From assembly GCF_039535785.1 (NCBI RefSeq), contig NZ_BAAAXV010000009.1:1054001-1118000 (forward strand): a DNA stretch of 64,000 nucleotides, given 5' to 3'. The translations under genes and the position numbers were made by a program. The DNA is from Nonomuraea helvata. GTDB taxonomy: Bacteria > Actinomycetota > Actinomycetes > Streptosporangiales > Streptosporangiaceae. Below are positions 57,911-64,000 of the stretch, piece by piece (within the stretch, counting starts at the first letter, position 1; the number at the start of each line of letters is the position of its first letter). The notes under the pieces are model-generated. The model searched no databases, had not been told where the DNA came from, and saw only the letters and a program-made list of their open reading frames with translations.

Positions 57911-58683
57911 GCTTCCCACAGCGCCCAGGGCCGCTCGCCCCGCGCCCAGGAACGATCCAGCTCGAGGCGCTGGTTGACGGTGTCGCTCGGCCGCCAGTAG
58001 CCGCGGTGCGGGTAGGCCAGGAGCCGTCCCCGCTTGGCCAGCTCCGCGCAGCCGTCCGCGACCAGGTCGCCGTTCTCCGGGATGTGGTCGAAGACATCCT
58101 GGCGCAGCACGAAGAAGCCGCCGTTGACCCAGAGCGGCATCTCGCTGACCGGGGTGATGCCGCCGACCAGCCCGCCCTCGCTGACGTCGATGACGTGGAA
58201 GGTGTTGGTCGGCGGGACCACCATCATCGAGGCGCCCGCGTCGGAGGCGGCGAAGCGACCGATGATCTCGGGCAGCGGCGCGTCGGTCAGCACGTCCGCG
58301 TAGTTGGCCAGGAACATCTCGTCGCCGTCCAGGTACGGCCTGACCCGGCGCAGCCGCTCGCCGATCGGGGAGTCGAGCCCGGTGTCGATCAACGACACCG
58401 ACCAGTCGGAAATGTCCGTGGATAACAGCTCGATCTGCCCGTTCCGCAGGATGAAGTCGTTCGACCCCGTCTCCTGATATTTCAGGAAGAAGTCTTTGAT
58501 GTGCTGCGCGCCGTACCCGAGGCACAGGATGAACTCCTTGTGCCCGAAGTGCGCGTAGTACCGCATGACGTGCCAGACCAGCGGGCGCGGGCCGACCATC
58601 TGCATCGGCTTGGGCATGTCACCGCCGGCCAGGTCGCTGCGCATCCTGGTGCCGCGCCCGCCGCAGAAGAGGACGACCTTCAT
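57907..58683 (-). CDS. Glucose-1-phosphate cytidylyltransferase-like protein
   Basis: 258 residues from ATG 58683, overlapping the methyltransferase stop by ATGA. The nucleotidyltransferase signature is VVLFCGGRGTRMRSDLAGGD with MPKPMQMVGPRPLVWHVMRY. LCLGYGAQHIKDFFLKYQ and DGDEMFLANYADVLTDAPL (catalytic Asp region) match RfbF/DdhA-type enzymes that form CDP-glucose. Its partner CDP-glucose 4,6-dehydratase is not in the window. It lies next to a C-methyltransferase, suggesting a branched CDP-sugar. Confidence 0.85.
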   Translation of the reverse strand: MKVVLFCGGRGTRMRSDLAGGDMPKPMQMVGPRPLVWHVMRYYAHFGHKEFILCLGYGAQHIKDFFLKYQETGSNDFILRNGQIELLSTDISDWSVSLIDTGLDSPIGERLRRVRPYLDGDEMFLANYADVLTDAPLPEIIGRFAASDAGASMMVVPPTNTFHVIDVSEGGLVGGITPVSEMPLWVNGGFFVLRQDVFDHIPENGDLVADGCAELAKRGRLLAYPHRGYWRPSDTVNQRLELDRSWARGERPWALWEA

Positions 58684-59888
58684 CCGACGACCTCCAGACC
58701 CGGTATCGGGAAGACCAGCCGGCCGCCCCACTCGCGTACGTAGGAGAGCTGCTCGACCAGCTCGTCACGCAGGTTCCACGGCAGCACCAGCACGTAGTCG
58801 GGCCGGTCCTCGGCGATCCGCTCCGGGGCGTGGATCGGGATCCGCGACCCCGGAGTGAACCTGCCATGCTTGTACGGATTGCGGTCCACCGTGTACGCCA
58901 GCAGGTCGGGCCGGATCCCGCAGTGGTTGAGCAGCGTGTTCCCCTTGCCCGGGGCGCCGTACCCGACCACGGTCTTGCCGGCGTCGGCGGCGTCGATGAG
59001 GAACCTGAGCAGGTCCCGCCGCACCTTGGCCACCCGCTTCGCGAAGTCCTCGTAACCCGCGAGCTCATGCAGCCCGGCCGCCTTCTCGCGGGCCAGCACC
59101 TCGACGACCCGGGGTGAGACGGGCGCCTCGGCGGGCTGCGCCCACAGCCTGATCGACCCGCCGTGCGTCGGCAGCAGCTCGACGTCCACCAGGTGCAGCC
59201 CGCCGCTCGCGAGCGCCCGCTGCGCCGAGGCCACCGTGTAGTACTGGAAGTGCTCGTGGTAGATGGTGTCGAACTGGTTCAGCTCCATCAGCGTCAGCAG
59301 GTGCTGCACCTCGATGGAGACCCGGCCGTCGTCGGCCACCAGCGCCCGCAGGCCCTTCGTGAAGCCGACGACGTCCGGGATGTGCGCGTACACGTTGTTC
59401 GCCACGACCAGGTCCGCGGGTCCGTGCTCGGCCCGTACCCGCCGGCCGACCTCCGGCGACAGGAACTCCGTGAGCGTCGGCACACCCTTGTCGACGGCGG
59501 CCCTGCCGACGTTCGCGGACGGCTCGATGCCCAGGCAGCGCACACCCCGCTCCACGACGTGCTGGAGCAGGTAGCCGTCGTTGCTGGCCACCTCGACCAC
59601 GAACGAGTCGGGGCGCAGTTCCGCGCCGTCCACGAACCTCCGCGCGTGCTCCACCCAGGAGGTCGAGTAGGAGGAGAAGTAGGCGTACTCGGTGAACGTC
59701 TCCTCCGGCGTGATCAGCGGCGGCAGCTGGGCCAGCCAGCAGCTCGTGCAGACCCGCAGATGCAGCGGGTAGGTGGGCTCCGGCGCGTCGAGCTGCTCCG
59801 CGGTCAGGAACAGCTCGCAGGGCGGGGTCGCCCCGAGGTCCACGACCCCGGCGAGCCCCTCGGCGCCGCACAGTCGGCAGATGGTCAT
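58680..59888 (-). CDS. NDP-sugar C-methyltransferase (TylCIII/NovU type)
   Basis: 402 residues. An N-terminal zinc-binding region has Cys pairs (CRLCGAEGLAGVVDLG and RVCTSCWLAQLPPL). A SAM-binding Rossmann domain follows (FVVEVASNDGYLLQHVVERG, EPSANVGRAAVDKGVPT). The C-terminal third has GYGAPGKGNTLLNHCGIRPD and DYVLVLPWNLRDELVEQL, the pattern of sugar C-3 methyltransferases that use a His/Glu pair (here in IYHEHFQYYTVAS). It would place a methyl branch on a 4-keto sugar. It lies between the cytidylyltransferase and dioxygenase copy 2. Confidence 0.9.
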   Translation of the reverse strand: MTICRLCGAEGLAGVVDLGATPPCELFLTAEQLDAPEPTYPLHLRVCTSCWLAQLPPLITPEETFTEYAYFSSYSTSWVEHARRFVDGAELRPDSFVVEVASNDGYLLQHVVERGVRCLGIEPSANVGRAAVDKGVPTLTEFLSPEVGRRVRAEHGPADLVVANNVYAHIPDVVGFTKGLRALVADDGRVSIEVQHLLTLMELNQFDTIYHEHFQYYTVASAQRALASGGLHLVDVELLPTHGGSIRLWAQPAEAPVSPRVVEVLAREKAAGLHELAGYEDFAKRVAKVRRDLLRFLIDAADAGKTVVGYGAPGKGNTLLNHCGIRPDLLAYTVDRNPYKHGRFTPGSRIPIHAPERIAEDRPDYVLVLPWNLRDELVEQLSYVREWGGRLVFPIPGLEVVG

Positions 59889-60788
59889 TCAGCTCACTCC
59901 AGCCAGGGCCTTGGCCTCGTACTCCAGCGCGAGATCTTCGGGTATCGGGGCGAGATCGTTACAGCGCACGAAGTCCCGCAGCGTGGTGCCGGTGCATTCG
60001 GCGTCCACGTTCGGGGCCCCGCGGTGCGCGCGCACGTCGGCGATGTGGACGGTCCTGAAATCGATGCTGAACCTGGTCCTGCCCGAGGTGTTCGGGACGG
60101 TGGAGTGGAGCTGCGCGCCGGAGAACATCAAAGTCCCACCGGCCTCCGGCACCACCCTGACCTGCGGCTCCAGCTCGATCGACTCCTCGGGGCGCGGCTG
60201 GACGCGGGTGTCGCTGCGTACGTGGGCCGCGGCGCTGTGCCGGCTCGTCCTGTTCCATTCGGCGTAGTCGTAGCCCGCGCTGCCGTTGCGCACCGGCTGG
60301 TCGAAATAGCGCGGGTGGAAGGCCATGACGTTCTCGGGGGTCACCCCGAACACCGGGATCCACCAGTTGACCTGGCTGAACGGCGCCGAGTACCAGCAGT
60401 CGCGATGCGGGTGGAAGGCGTAGGAGATGCCGGAGACCAGATAGTCGTTCGAGGTCGACGTACGCAGCCTCGGCAGGTCGAAATAGGTCTGCCCGAGGTC
60501 GCAGCCGCGCTCCTCGATGACCGCCGGCAGCAGTTCCTTGCACCGGGGATGGTGTATGAACCGCGGTTTGAGCTCGGCGAGTAATTTCGCGAACTCCTCG
60601 ACCGGCATCTCATGCTGCGCGGTCTCCGGGTCCAGGCCGCCGAACGCGTCGTGGACCAGCTCCCTCGCGAAGCCGACCAGCTCGGTGGTGGCCGGTGCGG
60701 CCGAATAGACGAAGACCTCGCCCTTGAACAGCATTTCGCGGCGCGTTTCGTCGTCCACGCCGCTGTTGAAGAAGACGGCGGTCATCAT
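59889..60788 (-). CDS. Phytanoyl-CoA-dioxygenase-like Fe(II)/2OG oxygenase (copy 2)
   Basis: 299 residues; ATG 60788 or 60785. Closely similar to the protein at 50688-51596 across its whole length, with the same iron site HPHRDCWYSAPFSQVNWW, distal His in FSGAQLHSTVPNTSGRTRF and ENVMAFHPRYF. It directly precedes the methyltransferase with no gap, so it may act on the same sugar nucleotide. Unlike copy 1, no GTAACG-type element lies upstream. Confidence 0.85.
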   Translation of the reverse strand: MMTAVFFNSGVDDETRREMLFKGEVFVYSAAPATTELVGFARELVHDAFGGLDPETAQHEMPVEEFAKLLAELKPRFIHHPRCKELLPAVIEERGCDLGQTYFDLPRLRTSTSNDYLVSGISYAFHPHRDCWYSAPFSQVNWWIPVFGVTPENVMAFHPRYFDQPVRNGSAGYDYAEWNRTSRHSAAAHVRSDTRVQPRPEESIELEPQVRVVPEAGGTLMFSGAQLHSTVPNTSGRTRFSIDFRTVHIADVRAHRGAPNVDAECTGTTLRDFVRCNDLAPIPEDLALEYEAKALAGVS

Positions 60789-60844
60789 GAAGCTTTCCCT
60801 CTCGGTCGGCTTGAATGGCGGACAAGGTCTGGCATGCTGCGATC

Positions 60845-61423
60845 ATGGATCGCCTCTCGATCGACGGCGCGTGGCTTTACACGCCGCGCGTTCATGCCGA
60901 CCCTCGTGGCAGTTTCCTCGAGGCGTTCAGGGCGGCGGATCTGCCGCACCGGCTGGATGTGGCCCAGGTCAACTGCTCCGTTTCCAGGGCGGGGGTGCTC
61001 CGGGGCGTACATTTCGCGGAGGTCCCGCCCAGCCAGGCGAAATATGTGATGTGTCTGTCCGGGAGCATCATGGATGTGATCGTGGACGTCCGGGTGGGCT
61101 CGCCCACGTTCGGCCAGTGGGAGGCGGTGACGCTGGACGACGAGACCAGAGGCGCCGTGCTGATCGCCGAAGGTCTCGGTCACGCGTTCATGGCACTGAG
61201 CGAGGAGGCCACGGTCGTGTACCTGTGCTCGCAGCCGTACAGCCCGGGTCGTGAGCACGGGGTTCACCCGCTCGACCCGGCCATCGGCATCGACTGGCCG
61301 TCCGGCCTGGAGCCCGTCCTGTCGGAGAAGGACGCCAAGGCCCCGTCGCTCGAGCAGGCTCGGGCGGCCGGGCTGCTGCCGGACTATGGGACGTGCATGG
61401 AGTTCTACGCCACGCTGCATTGA
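60845..61423 (+). CDS. rmlC: dTDP-4-dehydrorhamnose 3,5-epimerase
   Basis: 192 residues from ATG 60845; an in-frame GTG or ATG at 60815 would add ten residues. Canonical RmlC: GAWLYTPRVHADPRGSFLEA, GVLRGVHFAEVPPSQAKYVM with the catalytic His, DVIVDVRVGSPTFGQWEAVT and IAEGLGHAFMALSEEA. It converts dTDP-4-keto-6-deoxyglucose to dTDP-4-keto-rhamnose. With rmlA, rmlB and rmlD beside it, a complete dTDP-rhamnose pathway is present. Its 3' end overlaps rmlD (convergent) by 19 bases. Confidence 0.93.
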   Translation: MDRLSIDGAWLYTPRVHADPRGSFLEAFRAADLPHRLDVAQVNCSVSRAGVLRGVHFAEVPPSQAKYVMCLSGSIMDVIVDVRVGSPTFGQWEAVTLDDETRGAVLIAEGLGHAFMALSEEATVVYLCSQPYSPGREHGVHPLDPAIGIDWPSGLEPVLSEKDAKAPSLEQARAAGLLPDYGTCMEFYATLH

Positions 61424-62286
61424 GGCCCCGCCCCCACCCTTTCCCCCGCCATGATCGGCCCCCTCATAACCGGCCACGCGGCGTGCAGGGCCGCTCTCCA
61501 GTGCCGGATCGGCTCCCAGCGGGTGTGGGCGAGCACGCTGTTGGCCGGCCGCCGGGCCGGGCGGGGGTAGGCGGTGCTGGGCACGGGCCGCACGCGTTCA
61601 GGGTCGGAGCCGAGCAGCGTGAAGATCTCTTTGGCGAACCCGCACCACGTGGTCTCGCCCGCGCTGGTGCCGTGGTAAACGCCCGGCTGCAGGTCCGACT
61701 GCGCCAGCCGGACGAGGTAGTCGGCCAGGTCGGCGGTCCACGTGGGCTGGCCGCGCTGGTCGTCCACCACGTCGATCGCGGGACGCTCCCCGGCCAGCCG
61801 GATCATGGTCCGCACGAAGTTCGTCCCGCTCGCCCCGTACATCCAGGCGGTGCGCACCACGTAGTGCCCGTGCTCCAGCGCCGCGCGCTCCCCCGCGAGC
61901 TTGGTCCGCCCGTACGCGCTGACCGGCCCGGTCGGCGCGTCCTCCCGGTACGGCACCCGCGCGGCCCCGTCGAAGACATAGTCGGTGGAGACGTGCAGCA
62001 GCCGCGCGCCGGCCACGTCACAGGCCTCGGCCAGCCAGCGCACCGCGTGCCCGTTGACGGCCAGCGCCTCGGCCTCATGGGTCTCGGCGTCGTCCACCGC
62101 CGTCCAGGCGGCGCAGTTGATCACGACTCTGGGGCGGTACGCGGACACGAAGTCGCGTACCGCGCGCCTGTCGCGCAGGTCCAGCTCGCTGCGGCCGAGC
62201 GCGAGCACCGGCTCGCCGGTCAGCGCCGTCCTTTGGAGGACGTCGGCGGCGAGCATGCCGCCGGCCCCCGTGATGAGCCATCTCAT
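61405..62286 (-). CDS. rmlD: dTDP-4-dehydrorhamnose reductase
   Basis: 293 residues from ATG 62286. NAD motif LITGAGGMLAADVLQRT; catalytic Tyr-x3-Lys in SAYGRTKLAGERAALEHG; STDYVFDGAARVPYREDAP is typical. VVRTAWMYGASGTNFVRTMI and AAGETTWCGFAKEIF-type ends match RmlD. It performs the final reduction to dTDP-L-rhamnose. It is followed by the convergent rmlC and preceded by rmlB on the same strand. Confidence 0.93.
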   Translation of the reverse strand: MRWLITGAGGMLAADVLQRTALTGEPVLALGRSELDLRDRRAVRDFVSAYRPRVVINCAAWTAVDDAETHEAEALAVNGHAVRWLAEACDVAGARLLHVSTDYVFDGAARVPYREDAPTGPVSAYGRTKLAGERAALEHGHYVVRTAWMYGASGTNFVRTMIRLAGERPAIDVVDDQRGQPTWTADLADYLVRLAQSDLQPGVYHGTSAGETTWCGFAKEIFTLLGSDPERVRPVPSTAYPRPARRPANSVLAHTRWEPIRHWRAALHAAWPVMRGPIMAGERVGAGPQCSVA

Positions 62287-62311
62287 GCCGCCTCCCGGCG
62301 TGACCACCCGA

Positions 62312-63238
62312 TCACGAGATCCACCAGTCGCGGTGCTCCGCGTACCAGCGGACGGTGTCCTTGAGCCCCTGCTCGAACGCGATCTCGGGCCGGTAGCCGA
62401 GCGCCCTCAGCTTGGAGTCGTCCAGCGAGTACCTGCGGTCGTGGCCCTTGCGGTCCTCGACCTGCTCGACCATGTCCCAGTCCCGGCCGCAGGCTTCCAG
62501 CAGGCGCGCGGTGAGCTCCTTGTTGGTCAGCTCGGCCGTACCCGCGATGTGGTAGACCTCGCCCGGCTCGCCCTTCTCCGCGACCCGGCGGATGCCCGCG
62601 CAGTGGTCCTCGACGTGGATCCAGTCCCGGATGTTGCCGCCGTCGCCGTACAGCGGGACCTTCCTGCCGCGCAGCAGGTTGGTGACGAAGAGCGGGATGA
62701 CCTTCTCGGGGTACTGCCGCGGGCCGTAGTTGTTGCCGCATCTGGTGATCGAGACGTTCAGCCCGTGCGTGATCGCGTACGCGCGGGCGATCAGGTCGCC
62801 GCCCGCCTTCGACGCCGCGTACGGCGAGCGCGGTTGCAGCGGCGCGGCCTCGTCCCACGAGCCGCTGTCGATCGACCCGTACACCTCGTCGGTCGACACC
62901 TGGACCACCTTCGGCACCCCTGCCTCCAGGCACGCCTGGAGGAGGGTCTGGACGCCCAGCACGTTCGTGCGCATGAACTCGGCCGCGCCCTCGATCGACC
63001 GGTCCACGTGCGACTCGGCCGCGAAGTTGACCACGAGGTCGTGGCCGGGGACGACGCTCTTGAGCAGTTCGGCGTCGCAGATGTCCCCGTGCACGAACTC
63101 GTGCCGCACGCCGTCGAGGTTGGCGCGGTTGCCGGCGTACGTGAGCTTGTCCAGCACTGTCACGTGCCCGTCGTGCAGGCTCCGGACGAAGTGGGAGCCG
63201 ATGAAGCCCGCGCCCCCAGTCACCAATATTCGCATCAT
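62312..63238 (-). CDS. rmlB: dTDP-glucose 4,6-dehydratase
   Basis: 308 residues from ATG 63238, overlapping the rmlA stop by ATGA. RILVTGGAGFIGSHFVRSL, VVQVSTDEVYGSI, SPYAASKAGGDLIARAY with Tyr-x3-Lys, and GLNVSITRCGNNYGPRQYPE identify RmlB. It converts dTDP-glucose to the 4-keto-6-deoxy intermediate. It is the second step of the pathway and shares the operon with rmlA. Confidence 0.95.
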   Translation of the reverse strand: MMRILVTGGAGFIGSHFVRSLHDGHVTVLDKLTYAGNRANLDGVRHEFVHGDICDAELLKSVVPGHDLVVNFAAESHVDRSIEGAAEFMRTNVLGVQTLLQACLEAGVPKVVQVSTDEVYGSIDSGSWDEAAPLQPRSPYAASKAGGDLIARAYAITHGLNVSITRCGNNYGPRQYPEKVIPLFVTNLLRGRKVPLYGDGGNIRDWIHVEDHCAGIRRVAEKGEPGEVYHIAGTAELTNKELTARLLEACGRDWDMVEQVEDRKGHDRRYSLDDSKLRALGYRPEIAFEQGLKDTVRWYAEHRDWWIS

Positions 63239-64000
63239 GAACTGATCTGCACCTTGCTGTGATCGCCCAGCACGAGACGGTGGGCTCTGGGGGTGTTGGG
63301 CGCCGGGGTGACCTCGACGTCGTGGCCGATCAGCGACGACTCGATGCGCCGGACGCCGCTGATCGAGGCCCTGGGCAGCACGATCGAGTACTCGATCTCG
63401 CTGTCGGCGACCGCGCAGCGGGCTCCGATGGAGGTGAAGGGGCCGACGTAGCTGTCGCGGATCCGCGCGTCCGCGCCGATGATGGCCGGCCCCACGATCC
63501 TGGAGCGCTCGACCACCGCGCCCCGCTCGACGACGACGCGGCCCACCAGTTCGCTGGCCGCGTCCACCTGGCCGTCCACCCGGGGCTCGACCGACTCCAG
63601 GACCAGCCGGTTGACCTCCAGCATGTCGGTGACGTTCCCGGTGTCCTTCCAGTAGCCGGAGATGACCGAGGACTCGACACGCAGGCCCTCCTCGATCAGC
63701 CACTGGATGGCGTCGGTGATCTCCAGCTCGCCCCGCCAGGACGGCTTGAGCTCCGCCACGGCGGCGTGGATGGCCGGACCGAACAGGTAGACCCCTACCA
63801 GCGCCAGGTCGCTCTTGGGCCGCGCGGGCTTCTCCTCCAGCCCGACCACGCGGCCCTGGGCGTCGAGCTCGGCCACGCCGAACTGGCGCGGGTCGCCGAC
63901 CTTGGTGAGCATGATCTGCGCGGCGGGGCGCTCCCTGTGGAACCTGTCCACCAGGCCGTTGATGCCGCCCACGATGAAGTTGTCGCCCAGGTACATGACG
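63235..64000 (-). CDS. rmlA: Glucose-1-phosphate thymidylyltransferase, long form (5' part outside window)
   Basis: About 255 C-terminal residues are visible; the frame is open to the window edge, so the gene begins outside. LGDNFIVGGINGLVDRF is the end of the nucleotide-binding half. GVAELDAQGRVVGLEEKPAR, LALVGVYLFGPAIHAAVAEL and ELEITDAIQWLIEEGLRVES are RmlA motifs. The long-form C-terminus adds a left-handed beta-helix with hexapeptide-like turns (AIIGADARIRDSYVGPFTSI). It makes dTDP-glucose, the first step of the rhamnose pathway, and precedes rmlB by an ATGA overlap. Confidence 0.92.
   Translation of the reverse strand, partial: VMYLGDNFIVGGINGLVDRFHRERPAAQIMLTKVGDPRQFGVAELDAQGRVVGLEEKPARPKSDLALVGVYLFGPAIHAAVAELKPSWRGELEITDAIQWLIEEGLRVESSVISGYWKDTGNVTDMLEVNRLVLESVEPRVDGQVDAASELVGRVVVERGAVVERSRIVGPAIIGADARIRDSYVGPFTSIGARCAVADSEIEYSIVLPRASISGVRRIESSLIGHDVEVTPAPNTPRAHRLVLGDHSKVQISS

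Overview
This is a GC-rich actinobacterial chromosome segment. GTG and TTG starts are common, co-directional genes often overlap by four bases (ATGA or GTGA), and several proteins carry CBM2 modules, twin-domain (PT)n linkers or mycothiol-dependent-isomerase-like domains. The gene order yajQ - tRNA-Tyr - htpX - partial nuo set - korAB resembles a conserved region of Streptomyces chromosomes. The overall content would also fit a Streptosporangiales genus such as Nonomuraea. That placement is inference, because no rRNA or species marker is present.

Layout. (1) 1-1644: a molybdate ABC transporter (modB partial, modA) and a HTH-TOBE regulator, followed by a broken secreted molybdopterin-domain gene (1742-2120). 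(2) 2259-3938: a divergent pair, an isomerase-like protein and a HxlR-type regulator. (3) 4353-9070: a tyrosine-ammonia-lyase-like enzyme facing a flavoprotein and an acyl-CoA ligase across a near-perfect 28-bp palindrome; an IS110-type C-terminal scrap follows the ligase. (4) 9153-12059: a two-gene xylan-degradation operon (GH10 xylanase, GH62 arabinofuranosidase, both with CBM2). (5) 12.3-17.5 kb: a gene-poor graveyard of integrative-conjugative elements. It holds rep and integrase fragments, a phosphotransferase gene, an IS110 element, and two copies of the 3' end of tRNA-Tyr, the right-hand one being the intact tRNA. (6) 17.8-21.4 kb: yajQ, a Nudix gene, a beta-helix-like membrane protein and htpX. 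(7) 21.6-34.8 kb: complex I genes nuoN-M-L-K-J-I and nuoH-C-B-A, split by a Ser/Thr kinase and a hypothetical gene. No nuoD, E, F or G is present, and several subunits have long disordered extensions. (8) 35.1-39.7 kb: a frameshifted polysaccharide deacetylase, then korA-korB (2-oxoacid:ferredoxin oxidoreductase) preceded by a cysteine-containing, apparently leaderless leader peptide and a strong hairpin. (9) 39.8-64.0 kb: a large cell-surface polysaccharide cluster. It contains glycosyltransferases, a Wzx-like flippase, a Wzy/ligase-like protein, two Wzz-like proteins, an acyltransferase, three Fe(II)/2-oxoglutarate-type oxygenases, NDP-sugar genes (rmlABCD, a cytidylyltransferase, a C-methyltransferase, epimerases), a PIG-L deacetylase and a DUF4910 protein.

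How it may work together. The kor genes would produce reduced ferredoxin, and the neighbouring complex I lacks the NADH-input module (NuoEFG), so ferredoxin-driven respiration is a reasonable inference. In the polysaccharide cluster I found five promoter-like elements of the form (T/C/G)GTAACG-N16/17-CGA. They sit upstream of tagA-like, wzz1, an oxygenase, wzz2 and a dioxygenase. The form resembles the ECF sigma BldN promoter pattern (CGTAAC-N16-CGTTGA) and suggests one ECF-controlled regulon. These elements also correct two start codons. The most novel-looking items are this candidate regulon, the tailed NuoEFG-less complex I next to korAB, the TAL-flavoprotein-ligase cassette with its palindrome, and the tandem element relics at tRNA-Tyr.
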